This document shows, piece by piece, positions 34,797 through 45,247 of a stretch of DNA of 64,000 nucleotides. The DNA is from Blastocystis sp. Blastoise (Eukaryota; Sar; Bigyra; Opalinata; Blastocystidae): contig JBBPEB010000004.1 of the NCBI GenBank assembly GCA_039096225.1, forward strand, positions 592,001 through 656,000, in the 5' to 3' direction. A model generated the notes under the pieces. The model was given only the letters and a program-made list of their open reading frames with translations. It did no database searches and was not told where the DNA came from. Made by a program: the position numbers and the translations under genes. Numbering within the stretch: position 1 is the stretch's first letter; each line of letters begins with the position of its first letter.

Positions 34797-35627
34797 TATA
34801 TATTACTATATGGAATAATATATACTACTAATTATCCTCTATAATACTTCTATTCATCCTCCATATACTATATTGAATATACTACTTCTACTTATACTAT
34901 ATTGATGAAATTTATCTACTACTTATCCTCTACATATTACAATGGATATTATATTAATAATTCTACTTTATATTATACTTACTATATATATCTACTCCCT
35001 ATCCTCTATATATTATATTGGATATATTACTTTTACTTGATTTTATAATTTACTACTTTTTATATATATCTTTTTATTGAAATCTTTTCTTTATATCTTA
35101 TTCTAATTCTATTTAATGAAAACTTATTTATACTGATTGAATTTATAATCAGCTCTGATTGAATATCTATATATTTATAGATTGAATTTTCTCTTTTTCT
35201 CTTACTTACTATTTATTAAACTCTTATCTTAAAAATATTACTTAAAAAATTATTCTACTACTTATTAACCTTTAATATTAATTAAATCAATTAAATTATA
35301 TTAATTACATATATATAGTCGTGATATGAAAGGTATATTGTACCTATACATCAGCTATATCCCAGAAATGCTTGGGAGGTGTTAAAATTGTGTTACTAGA
35401 TCTGGTATCAGTACACAAATCCCATTCAGAGAGTCCTATTGGTTATTTTAAGGTGCATATGAAATACATGTGTTGTGATATCCCCGTGGTAAAACATACT
35501 TAAACAAAACAAAATGAACAAAAGTTATTAAATGATATTTTAAATTTATTTTAATTTTTTTATGTTCTTTTTCTGTTTGTGTACCGTTCTCTCTGGTACA
35601 AATGGTTACTTTAATTGGCTAACACTT
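34797..35627 (+). other. 3' UTR of retrotransposon copy 1
   Basis: Non-coding, repeated almost exactly at 43388-44218 (one difference seen: GTGTTAAAATT versus GTGTAAAAATT). Short potential hairpins occur at 35370-35387 (CCCAG...CTTGGG) and 35580-35600 (TGTACC...GGTACA). It is probably bound by the encoded protein for target-primed reverse transcription. Confidence 0.75.
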
Positions 35628-35662
35628 GGGGTTCGATCCCCCTATCAGGCGTTTCTTTTTTA
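35628..35662 (+). repeat. 35-bp tRNA-derived boundary between retrotransposon copies
   Basis: Identical to 27037-27071, but preceded by the element 3' UTR instead of tRNA 5' sequence. Only the tRNA 3' part with an intact B box is present. It marks the head-to-tail junction. Confidence 0.92.
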
Positions 35663-35680
35663 CATTTTTTTTATATCCTC

Positions 35681-38600
35681 ATGCAATCAGCAATCCATTT
35701 TAGTAACAACGGTGAAGTTCCGGAGTCAAAACTCCAAGTTGATCTGAAGATCAGAGATAAATCTGGGTCTACGAACCTGGCGTCTTCTTCTGCTCCTAGC
35801 CCTAGCGATGAGAACAGTTTACAGATAAACGAGAAACGAATTAAATCTGTGGAAGATGAGAAAAACGAAAAACAAAAAAATTATGATGAAAATGGTGATC
35901 CAAGATCAAAATTGGTTTTTTCCGGATTTGAAATCCCACAAAACTCCGAGTTCTCCCGTGATTCTACTACTACTAAAATAGATCCTCAAAATAAACAAGA
36001 TTATTCTTTAAATACTAAAGAATTAATAGACTTATCTCTTACTGGTTCAACTACTACAACTACAAACAATTCTTCTAACTGGGTACTTTCTGAAAGTGAT
36101 ACCCTCTACGTAGATACTACTTCCTCGGCTAAGAAACGAATTATGTCTCCGATATCTACACAATACAAGTCTATTCGAAAAAGAGTGGATACTCCTTTGA
36201 ACCCTCCTCTTGACTCTTCTCTACAAGTGAATTCTGAACCTTTGAAACCTTCTACTGAAAATACTTCTGAAAAGAAAGATGAATCTTGGTCTTCTACTGG
36301 TTGGTCTTCTGATGCCTTTGCTAAGTCTTGGTCTACTAATGTAAACATTTGGATTGATTATGATGATCCTAAACAAAACGTGAAATCTACTCAAAAATCT
36401 ACTACCAATCTTGGACTTCCTACACAAAATACGACTCTAAATCAACAAAATGATGTACCTATGGTTATTTCGGTGGCTACAAACACTCTTAATGAAAATT
36501 CTACTACTATTATTTCTTCTAATGCGTTATCTACTCCTGAAAATGTGTCCTCTACAAAAGAATCCCTGTTGAACAATTCTACTAACGAATCTACTAATTT
36601 ATCTATTATTTCTACTCATGAAAATATTCCTACTGTTAACATTACACAATCTAATTCTACTGTTTTAAATACTTCTGAATCTACTAATTTAATGAATTCT
36701 TCTAATGCTATTGATTCTTCTGCTTTTGTTGATTCTACTAATTCTATTTATTCTTCTGCTTCTATGGTTTCTTCTAATGCTCTTGATTCTTCTGCTCCTA
36801 TGGATTCTTCTTTTTCTATGGATTCTTCTGATTCTATAAACTCTCCTGATGCTATAAATTCTCCTGAATCTTCTGATTCTCCTCCTACTCCTACACTTAG
36901 TCAATTACTACACAATAGAATATTCCCAAATGATACGAATCCTCCTTCTTGGGCAAGAAATCCTACACTAGAACTATCTCCTTCTTTATCTACATCTTCA
37001 AATACTACTATAATAGATACTGCTACAATTACAAATAATACTCCTATTGGAAATGAAATTATTCATCCTTCTATACAAACTACCTCCCTTTTATCCTCTG
37101 AAGATGAACCTATTTCTATCAATTTAAATAATACCGAACAAGAGGATCAAGATATATATACGAATTCTGATTCTAATATAGAAATACCTATACTTACTCC
37201 TAATGATATAATAGATGAAAATGAGATTCCTACAAATGAAACTATACTAAATACTATTGAAAATAATGAATTTATTCTTTCTTTTCCTACTAATATATAT
37301 ACTATTACTTCTCCTCCTAAAGATTTTCCTACTAAATTTAATTGGCTTTTCCCGGCAAAACCTGAATTTCTAATTGGTTATAACACAATAAAAAAACATA
37401 AAAATGGAAAGAAATGGAATAATATAGAATCCTTAAAGGAATTTATAAATCACTTCACTTTAATGTTTATCTACGAGAAAAGAAAAAATAGGCCTAGAAT
37501 TCAAAAAAGAATTACCCGCCAAAAAGCATTCTCCATGTTATTCCCTCAGTCAAGTGTGAATACACTGTTCTACTTACTACGAACTCTCAGAAATATTTAT
37601 TCAAATAAACATAGAAATTCTAGTGCTCCAATAAATGAAGTAGCGAAACAAAATGAAATCCCTATACAAGAAAGAATAACTCCAAGTGATACAACAAATA
37701 ACTATATACAAAATGAAATTGAGGATAATACACATACTAATATGGGTACCTTTTTATCTCCTGTTCCTTCTGATTCTATAACTACTATTGAACCTACTAT
37801 TCCTTCTATCTCAAATTCTATAATTAATTCTAATTCTATTCCTATACATATTTCTTCTTCTTCTACAAATACTACAAATAATATTGATACTCCTATTATC
37901 ATGAATACTACTATAAATCCAGATGATCATACTATAATAGAATCTTCTATATCTATAGAATCTCCTATTACAGTCAATATTTCTTCTACTATAGAATCTC
38001 CTATATCTATAGAATCTCCTTCTAATATAGATTCAACAAACTTATCTTCTTCTATGAATATAGATCAAATAAATACCAATATAATAAACAATACTATTAT
38101 ATCTTCTCCTTCTATAAATAATACTCAATTGTCTCCTAATAGTTCTATAGAAAATATAGATATGGAATTAGATATAGATATTAATAGTATTCCTTCTACT
38201 TTGAATACTATCGATTCTAATACAAATAATATTAATCAGCAAAAGGAATCTATCCATAAGGATTTAGTAAATAATACTATGAATATTACTACAAACAAGG
38301 AGATTACTACATCTATAACTAATGAAGAAGAAAATACACAAAATAAGAGAAATACTATTAATCTTGATGAAACTAATACTCAAATGAATAATACAACTAC
38401 AATACAGAATCGAAATGAATACTATGATGTATCTTCTGATGAATCGATAATTAATATTTCTTCTACATCCACTTCAACTACTACCTCTCCTATGAATTCT
38501 CCTATTCCTCTTGAAAATCATATAAGTCTCTCGAATATAGATTTTAATTTTACTCCACTTAATTCTACTCAAAAAGACATAAATGGATCTAAGAAGACTA

Positions 38601-41600
38601 CTACAGAAACTACTACTACTATAGAAACTACTACTACTCCTCTTCCTATCAATACGAATGAAATTTTAAACAATAATAATACTATAGATATTGATATAGA
38701 TATAGATCAAAACATGAGTAATTCTGAAACAAATACTCCTATGAATACTATGGAAATACAAGAAGAAATAGCTTCTACTACTATGAATACTAATAATGAT
38801 ACTATGATGGATATTGAATCTTCTAATACTCAAGAAAATACTTCTACAAATAATTCAACTCAAAAGAATAAAAAGAATTCTACACAAAAAGGAAATAGAA
38901 ATAAGAATACTAAGAATAAATCAAAATATGATGATTATATAAAGGCTCCTCGAATTCCTAATACTGAAGATCTCCTTTCTACTTACTCTCCTATTAATAT
39001 TCAGAAAACTATACAATTCTCAAAAACTATCAAAGTAGATAATACTCCTAAAAGACGACTTTCTTCCATGGCTATACATAAATTAGGAAATTGGAAAAGT
39101 TTCATTAGATTTAACAAATTTATAGAAGATAAACTCATACCTCTTGTTACTCCTTTCCCTAACTCCTCTGATGAATCGAATACTATACAGATGAATAACG
39201 AAATGATTAATTCCTTCAATAATATATGTGATTATATTCAAAATGAACTCTATAATTGGATATATAATAATTCTACTCCTACTTATAGATCTTGGCGTAA
39301 TAATAATCTCAATAACAACAGTTCTATTAAGAAATATAATACTATATACAGAAAGAATAATAGTTATTCTCCTTCTCAAAGGAATAACTATAATGATAAG
39401 AATTCTTCAAATAAATATTCTTATGCTGGAAAAAATAGAAATAGCAATTCATATAGATCAAATAACCAATATAGAAACTTAAAGAAAACATATACTAGAA
39501 AGAATAATCAATATAGAAAGAAGTATATGGATATGCATGATATTTCTCAAAATAATCGCGGTTATGGTCAAAATCAAAACTATACTGGTTCTTCTCCTAA
39601 TAATCTTCAGAATACTACTAATAATACGGATGCTATGAATACTCATGATATTTCTCAGAATAATCATGGGAATACTCAAAATCGATATGATACTCAAAAT
39701 ATTCCTGGAAATAATCATGATTATAATCAACATAGATATAATAGAAGAAAGAATAATTATAATCATCCTATAAACAATTATAGTAATAAAAACAAATATA
39801 AAAAGAATAAAAAATATAAGAACTATATGGATTTAAGTCCTTCTACTACTACTACTACTAATCGATCTACTACTATAAATGGTACTACTCCCTCTACTGA
39901 TACTACTTCTCCTTCTACTGCTTCTCCTCCTACTACTTCCCCTCCTCCTACTACTACTACTCCTACTAATAATACTAACACTATACATATGAATAATAAT
40001 TTCAAACAAACGAATGATGATTTCTTTGATAATAATCCTTTCAGAAAATCTACGGATAATGAAATTGAAGCTTTAAAGAAATACTATAATAATCTAAAAA
40101 GTAATCTAGATACTCTAAAATACGATTTGAATCATACTATATTACCTAATATTCCTGAAACTGAATCCTATACTATCTCTTCTACTCTTTCTGAGTCTAT
40201 CCTTAATTGGAAAAATAAACTACAATCTATTACACTCTTTGATGAAGATGAAGAATTAAAAATAAATATATTAAATATCTTACAGAAAGATAATGAAAAT
40301 AATAATACTCCTCTACTTACTCTAGAACAATGGAAAGAGATATTAAATCTTATAATGAATGAGATAGAATCATGCTTATGGAATATTAACCAACTTAAAG
40401 AAGCTAAAATAAGAATTACTTCTATTAATGATGCTAAGAAAATACAATCCGAATTTGATAAGAATACTAAAGCTTTCTTAAGAAGTAAAGTATTCTCTAA
40501 AACTACTCCTAGATATTGTGAAATACCTTCTAAGGATTTACAAGAACAATTTACGAAACTATATGATTCACAAGAAACTTCAGATAATATATTACTTCCA
40601 GATATTATAAAATCAAATACTAAACAATTACTAAATCCTCCTGCCCTTAATAAGATAACCTATGAAAGAATTAGACATGCATTAAAATTTTTACCAAATA
40701 ACAGTACTCCTGGTCCTAATGGTCTCCCTTATGAAGTTTACAAATACTCCTCTTCTGCTTGTTCTCTATTGGCTTATATATTAGAAATATGTCGTTCGAA
40801 TGGTATTACTCTAAAATCTTGGAGTTCCTCTATCACTTGCCTACTAGACAAAAATAAATCGGATCCTAGTAGCTTAGGAAACTGGAGACCTTTGGCTTTA
40901 CAAAATACTGAATCAAAAATACTTTCTTCTATAATGGTTACCTACATGAATGAACTAAACAATAAACAAAACTTTATGTCAAAATATCAAAAAGGATTTA
41001 TATCTGGAATACCTGGTTGTGAAGAACTTAATTTCATACTACAAAACTACATAGCTAACTTTAAACTATCTAGAAGAGCTAAAACTGCTGCCTATTTTAC
41101 TTTCCTCGACTTGGAGAAGGCCTATGATACGGTACCTCAAAGATTAATGCATCAAATTCTTCAATATATGAACTTCCCTATAGACTTCAGAAATATTATT
41201 CTATCCTTATACTCTTCTGCTAATACTGTTATAAGATTAACCAAAAATTCATATACAGATCCTATATACTTAAAGCGTGGAATAAGACAAGGTGATCCCC
41301 TATCTCCTCTTCTATTCAATATTATACTTAATCCTTTATTGAATTACCTGAACAATAATCAAGCCATGATGATGAATATTAAAGATAACACTACTCCTAA
41401 TAATCCTATTGTTATATCAGAAAGTAATGCTTATGCTTATGCAGATGATATCGTCCTGCTAGCTAACAATAAAGAAGATACGGAAGTTCTTTTAGGAAAG
41501 GTAAAAGAAATACTTAATATATATCATATGAAACTATCGGTTAATAAATGTAAGTGTTTAGCGATGAAATATTCCAATGATGGAAATAGAAAACTTACGT

Positions 41601-43387
41601 ATACTCCTCCTCCTCCTACTTATAATAATGAAGTGATTACTCTACTTAAAGATACTGAAATCCAAAGATATTTAGGATGTCCTATGGGTGAATCCATTAC
41701 TAAACGAAGAGAATTCTGGGTGAATACGTTAGATGAAATCAAAGAAAAAATAAATTCTTTAAATACTATTCCTATTAGTCCTCATCAAAAATTAATAACT
41801 CTTCGTCAATATATTATTCCTTGTATTGAATTCTTGGCTAGAAATGGTGATACTAATATACTTAAAATAAAAGAACTGGATGTACTAATAAGAAATAATG
41901 TTAAGAATTGGAATGGATGTTCTTCTGTCTGGCCTAAAGACTTTTATAGCACTTCAATACGAGATGGTGGACTTGGTGTTACTTCGTTGTTAGATAGGTA
42001 CTATATTGGTAAAGCTTCTCTACTGGTAAGAATGGCTAATTCAAATGATATAAATATTAGAAATACTTTATATTATGCTCTTAGATATACTACTCTACAA
42101 AATTCTCTATATGTGATTAATGATCCAATAAACTATATGAGAGGCCATATTCCTACTGAAATCCCTGAAACTAGAAAGAAAGATTTGGTATTCTTTAATC
42201 TATCTATCAACAATATTAACAAACCCTTAAAAGCAAAGAAAGAAAATAATACTATTATTCCTCTAGATATAGACTTTACTACACTGAACCATCCCTTCCC
42301 TTATATAAGAAAAGCAATTGATGCTATAGTTGCTTTAAACATGGACATATGTTACTATGAAAATAATCCGAAAAATGGAGCTGGAATAAGAATAAGAAGT
42401 ACTGATAATAGTATATCGAAATTTATAGAAGCGAAAGATGTGAAACGTAAGATGTGTAAATTATTAAATGAATCTTTGAAAATAAGACATGCTTCTATGC
42501 TGAAAGAATACTCCTATTTGCAATATACTAAATATTTGAATAATAATATATCGTGTAACAAATGGATATACAAAACAAAACATATTAATCCTTCAAAATA
42601 CTGTGCCTTATTGAATCTTCGAATGAGAACCCTATATACTGGTGAGATGGCTTATAGAAGACAAGATCCGAAAGGAAAGAAACCTACTCTACATGATACT
42701 GTCGCTTTATGTCCTTATTGTTTGAAAACTAAAAATGAATCAAGAATACATAGTCAAACACACATCATGACTACTTGTGCTAGAATCTCTAGAAATGAAA
42801 ATGGACACGATCTGATTAGCAAAAGACATAATGAAATACGAGAATGTTTAACTAGATCTTTGGCAAAAGCTCTTCCTTATACTATTTATAAAGTCAATCA
42901 AGAAAAATCAATGAATACTATTCTATATGATGGTAAGAATAAAGAGGAATGGGCTAATCGTCGTCCAGATATTATAATTACAAGTGAGAAAGAAATAAGA
43001 ATGGTAGAAATTGGTGTTACTTATGAACAAGTAGATGGAACTCGTGATACTATCTTAGAAATGAAACATACTAAAGATCATTCATATGATGAAGCTATAC
43101 AAAAATTACAACATGATTTCCCTAATAAACAAATCTCCTACTATACTGTTATACTTGGTGCCTCTGGGACAATTCCTGAATCTACTATTCATAATATATC
43201 TCAAGTCTCAAAACTCAAAGGAAGATACTTATACTTTTTAATATCAAAAATTAATGATATAGTCTTAGAATGGGCCTATAAGTATTGGAGACTATCTCTT
43301 TCTGATTCTAGACTAATTACAAAAAATATTTCTAGACTACATTCTTCTGCTGCTCATATTGAACTAACTCAACGAAATATTGAATAA
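35681..43387 (+). CDS. Retrotransposon polyprotein: reverse transcriptase plus restriction-like endonuclease, copy 2
   Basis: 2568 residues, collinear with the copy 1 protein with no gap. The visible amino-acid differences are SIPTYRSWHDNN in copy 1 versus STPTYRSWRNNN in copy 2, in the Asn-rich linker between the low-complexity N-terminus and the RT. RT catalytic YADD, CCHC knuckle and RPD...E endonuclease residues are all kept. The upstream in-frame extension (from 35615) is again tRNA-derived sequence and is not considered coding. With two intact frames, either copy could supply the mobilisation protein. Confidence 0.92.
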   Translation: MQSAIHFSNNGEVPESKLQVDLKIRDKSGSTNLASSSAPSPSDENSLQINEKRIKSVEDEKNEKQKNYDENGDPRSKLVFSGFEIPQNSEFSRDSTTTKIDPQNKQDYSLNTKELIDLSLTGSTTTTTNNSSNWVLSESDTLYVDTTSSAKKRIMSPISTQYKSIRKRVDTPLNPPLDSSLQVNSEPLKPSTENTSEKKDESWSSTGWSSDAFAKSWSTNVNIWIDYDDPKQNVKSTQKSTTNLGLPTQNTTLNQQNDVPMVISVATNTLNENSTTIISSNALSTPENVSSTKESLLNNSTNESTNLSIISTHENIPTVNITQSNSTVLNTSESTNLMNSSNAIDSSAFVDSTNSIYSSASMVSSNALDSSAPMDSSFSMDSSDSINSPDAINSPESSDSPPTPTLSQLLHNRIFPNDTNPPSWARNPTLELSPSLSTSSNTTIIDTATITNNTPIGNEIIHPSIQTTSLLSSEDEPISINLNNTEQEDQDIYTNSDSNIEIPILTPNDIIDENEIPTNETILNTIENNEFILSFPTNIYTITSPPKDFPTKFNWLFPAKPEFLIGYNTIKKHKNGKKWNNIESLKEFINHFTLMFIYEKRKNRPRIQKRITRQKAFSMLFPQSSVNTLFYLLRTLRNIYSNKHRNSSAPINEVAKQNEIPIQERITPSDTTNNYIQNEIEDNTHTNMGTFLSPVPSDSITTIEPTIPSISNSIINSNSIPIHISSSSTNTTNNIDTPIIMNTTINPDDHTIIESSISIESPITVNISSTIESPISIESPSNIDSTNLSSSMNIDQINTNIINNTIISSPSINNTQLSPNSSIENIDMELDIDINSIPSTLNTIDSNTNNINQQKESIHKDLVNNTMNITTNKEITTSITNEEENTQNKRNTINLDETNTQMNNTTTIQNRNEYYDVSSDESIINISSTSTSTTTSPMNSPIPLENHISLSNIDFNFTPLNSTQKDINGSKKTTTETTTTIETTTTPLPINTNEILNNNNTIDIDIDIDQNMSNSETNTPMNTMEIQEEIASTTMNTNNDTMMDIESSNTQENTSTNNSTQKNKKNSTQKGNRNKNTKNKSKYDDYIKAPRIPNTEDLLSTYSPINIQKTIQFSKTIKVDNTPKRRLSSMAIHKLGNWKSFIRFNKFIEDKLIPLVTPFPNSSDESNTIQMNNEMINSFNNICDYIQNELYNWIYNNSTPTYRSWRNNNLNNNSSIKKYNTIYRKNNSYSPSQRNNYNDKNSSNKYSYAGKNRNSNSYRSNNQYRNLKKTYTRKNNQYRKKYMDMHDISQNNRGYGQNQNYTGSSPNNLQNTTNNTDAMNTHDISQNNHGNTQNRYDTQNIPGNNHDYNQHRYNRRKNNYNHPINNYSNKNKYKKNKKYKNYMDLSPSTTTTTNRSTTINGTTPSTDTTSPSTASPPTTSPPPTTTTPTNNTNTIHMNNNFKQTNDDFFDNNPFRKSTDNEIEALKKYYNNLKSNLDTLKYDLNHTILPNIPETESYTISSTLSESILNWKNKLQSITLFDEDEELKINILNILQKDNENNNTPLLTLEQWKEILNLIMNEIESCLWNINQLKEAKIRITSINDAKKIQSEFDKNTKAFLRSKVFSKTTPRYCEIPSKDLQEQFTKLYDSQETSDNILLPDIIKSNTKQLLNPPALNKITYERIRHALKFLPNNSTPGPNGLPYEVYKYSSSACSLLAYILEICRSNGITLKSWSSSITCLLDKNKSDPSSLGNWRPLALQNTESKILSSIMVTYMNELNNKQNFMSKYQKGFISGIPGCEELNFILQNYIANFKLSRRAKTAAYFTFLDLEKAYDTVPQRLMHQILQYMNFPIDFRNIILSLYSSANTVIRLTKNSYTDPIYLKRGIRQGDPLSPLLFNIILNPLLNYLNNNQAMMMNIKDNTTPNNPIVISESNAYAYADDIVLLANNKEDTEVLLGKVKEILNIYHMKLSVNKCKCLAMKYSNDGNRKLTYTPPPPTYNNEVITLLKDTEIQRYLGCPMGESITKRREFWVNTLDEIKEKINSLNTIPISPHQKLITLRQYIIPCIEFLARNGDTNILKIKELDVLIRNNVKNWNGCSSVWPKDFYSTSIRDGGLGVTSLLDRYYIGKASLLVRMANSNDINIRNTLYYALRYTTLQNSLYVINDPINYMRGHIPTEIPETRKKDLVFFNLSINNINKPLKAKKENNTIIPLDIDFTTLNHPFPYIRKAIDAIVALNMDICYYENNPKNGAGIRIRSTDNSISKFIEAKDVKRKMCKLLNESLKIRHASMLKEYSYLQYTKYLNNNISCNKWIYKTKHINPSKYCALLNLRMRTLYTGEMAYRRQDPKGKKPTLHDTVALCPYCLKTKNESRIHSQTHIMTTCARISRNENGHDLISKRHNEIRECLTRSLAKALPYTIYKVNQEKSMNTILYDGKNKEEWANRRPDIIITSEKEIRMVEIGVTYEQVDGTRDTILEMKHTKDHSYDEAIQKLQHDFPNKQISYYTVILGASGTIPESTIHNISQVSKLKGRYLYFLISKINDIVLEWAYKYWRLSLSDSRLITKNISRLHSSAAHIELTQRNIE

Positions 43388-44218
43388 TATATATTACTAT
43401 ATGGAATAATATATACTACTAATTATCCTCTATAATACTTCTATTCATCCTCCATATACTATATTGAATATACTACTTCTACTTATACTATATTGATGAA
43501 ATTTATCTACTACTTATCCTCTACATATTACAATGGATATTATATTAATAATTCTACTTTATATTATACTTACTATATATATCTACTCCCTATCCTCTAT
43601 ATATTATATTGGATATATTACTTTTACTTGATTTTATAATTTACTACTTTTTATATATATCTTTTTATTGAAATCTTTTCTTTATATCTTATTCTAATTC
43701 TATTTAATGAAAACTTATTTATACTGATTGAATTTATAATCAGCTCTGATTGAATATCTATATATTTATAGATTGAATTTTCTCTTTTTCTCTTACTTAC
43801 TATTTATTAAACTCTTATCTTAAAAATATTACTTAAAAAATTATTCTACTACTTATTAACCTTTAATATTAATTAAATCAATTAAATTATATTAATTACA
43901 TATATATAGTCGTGATATGAAAGGTATATTGTACCTATACATCAGCTATATCCCAGAAATGCTTGGGAGGTGTAAAAATTGTGTTACTAGATCTGGTATC
44001 AGTACACAAATCCCATTCAGAGAGTCCTATTGGTTATTTTAAGGTGCATATGAAATACATGTGTTGTGATATCCCCGTGGTAAAACATACTTAAACAAAA
44101 CAAAATGAACAAAAGTTATTAAATGATATTTTAAATTTATTTTAATTTTTTTATGTTCTTTTTCTGTTTGTGTACCGTTCTCTCTGGTACAAATGGTTAC
44201 TTTAATTGGCTAACACTT
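43388..44218 (+). other. 3' UTR of retrotransposon copy 2
   Basis: Counterpart of 34797-35627, with the same 3' hairpin TGTACC...GGTACA (44171-44191) and the same end ...GGCTAACACTT before the 35-bp boundary. Confidence 0.75.
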
Positions 44219-44253
44219 GGGGTTCGATCCCCCTATCAGGCGTTTCTTTTTTA
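44219..44253 (+). repeat. 35-bp tRNA-derived boundary, third copy
   Basis: Identical to 27037-27071. Downstream sequence (TCTTTATATT) differs from the element 5' end, but relic element sequence follows about 50 bases later. Confidence 0.9.
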
Positions 44254-44301
44254 TCTTTATATTTTTGCATTTCCTAAGTTCAGTAGTGCATGTAGATGCC
44301 A

Positions 44302-44338
44302 ATGGTGAAGTTGCGGAGTCAAAACTCCAAGTTGATCT
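44302..44338 (+). mobile_element. Relic of a third retrotransposon 5' end
   Basis: About 37 bases match the 5' coding start of the element (27117-27153) with two mismatches, including the small palindrome GGAGTCAAAACTCC. It lies at nearly the same distance from the tRNA fragment as in the intact copies. The homology then stops. Either a decayed or truncated older copy of this family, or the end of a related element. Confidence 0.65.
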
Positions 44339-44580
44339 CTTTTGATCATCAAATGACTATTCGTAAATCATTTGTTACTTTTCCTACATGTAGTATACAT
44401 GATGCTGAAGAGGCTAGAAACAAAGAAAACACCTTATAAAGCCAGAGGAATGCAAATAAAAAGAAATAAAAATGATTGACAAAAGAATGGATCCAATTTT
44501 CAAAAATTTCTCCATAAAAAAGAGAAACCCATAAAAAACGAAAACAAAAGAGAAATATGCACAATAAAAATAAGTTTGAT

Positions 44581-44760
44581 CAGCCCCTTCCCTGAGGCCC
44601 TTTTTTTTGCCATGTGGCAATTGTCACCAAAATTTGTGACAAAATATTTATTTTTGACAGTGTAATTTTATATTTTTATGACTAAGTCAAATTAAGTCTG
44701 GCTGAAAGTGACAGTCAGCTATTGTCATGGCAACTGTCACAAAAGTGAGGGAAGGGACTG
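44581..44760. mobile_element. hAT-type MITE, 180 bp
   Basis: Terminal inverted repeats CAGCCCCTTCCCT (left) and CAGTCCCTTCCCT (right end, reverse complement) match at 12 of 13 positions. They are flanked by an exact 8-bp direct repeat AGTTTGAT (44573-44580 and 44761-44768). The CAG start and 8-bp target duplication are hallmarks of the hAT superfamily. The interior is rich in the inverted motif TTGTCAC/GTGACA and has no coding capacity. No hAT transposase is seen in the window. Confidence 0.75.
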
Positions 44761-45247
44761 AGTTTGATTGTGAAATCTAAATATTTATTAGACATTTGTT
44801 GTAAAAATATATTATATAATATATTTTGTGTATTACATATATCAGACACTTGATCTGACATATTTTTATCAACATTTGGATGAAATTTAATTTGATGATT
44901 ATGAATCACTACATTGTTTTTGATATATCTTATTCTTATTCTTTAGGTCATAACATATTTTATGATTTAATTCGTTAAAATTGATCAATCAATGCTTTTT
45001 CGTCCAGATTCTATCTATTATTATTGACTCTTTTGTCTGAATGATGTCTATATCTTTTTATATATATCTGAATTAATAAAACATATCATTTAAGAAAAAA
45101 ACTGTGAGTTTTTAGAAGCATTATTTTTTCTGTTTATATGAAATTTTATTGAATAAGGATATAAATGTCGCTTATTAAAGATACTAATGTTTATCATCAT
45201 TCTTAAAAATGAAATACATCAATATAAGTGTAATAATTTAATAATTA

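Larger units (their letters stand above)
27072..35627 (+). mobile_element. Non-LTR retrotransposon, RLE type (R2/NeSL/CRE-like), full length, copy 1
   Basis: 8556 bp between target duplications. It has a single long ORF (27090-34796), a leader of only 18 bases and a 3' UTR of about 830 bp. No LTRs and no poly-A tail. The 3' UTR ends ...GGCTAACACTT directly against the tRNA-derived duplication. The 3' UTR contains a hairpin TGTACC...GGTACA (35580-35600), a candidate reverse-transcriptase recognition structure. The repeat period to copy 2 is exactly 8591 bp. It lies immediately downstream of the complete tRNA-Lys gene and is therefore inferred to be the youngest copy. Confidence 0.92.
35663..44218 (+). 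mobile_element. Non-LTR retrotransposon, RLE type, full length, copy 2
   Basis: Same length and structure as copy 1, offset 8591 bp. The only coding differences I found lie in a 50-bp cluster (copy 1 30659-30708, copy 2 39250-39299). The ORF is intact. It lies between tRNA-fragment boundaries and is therefore inferred to be older than copy 1. Confidence 0.92.

Noticed and set aside
35615-35680. Extension MANTWGSIPLSGV of the copy 2 ORF
   Set aside because: It comes from the 3' UTR of copy 1 plus the tRNA fragment. The frame is open by chance.
27072-44218. LTR retrotransposon with the two 8.6-kb units as a duplicated locus
   Set aside because: No LTRs, integrase, protease or RNase H. RT type, CCHC and RPD...E endonuclease fit an RLE non-LTR element. 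An assembly or segmental duplication remains possible, but the 35-bp tRNA boundaries and the substitution cluster argue for two real copies.
44714-44909. 64-residue ORF near the hAT MITE
   Set aside because: It overlaps the MITE end and its target duplication, with no domain and no splice context.
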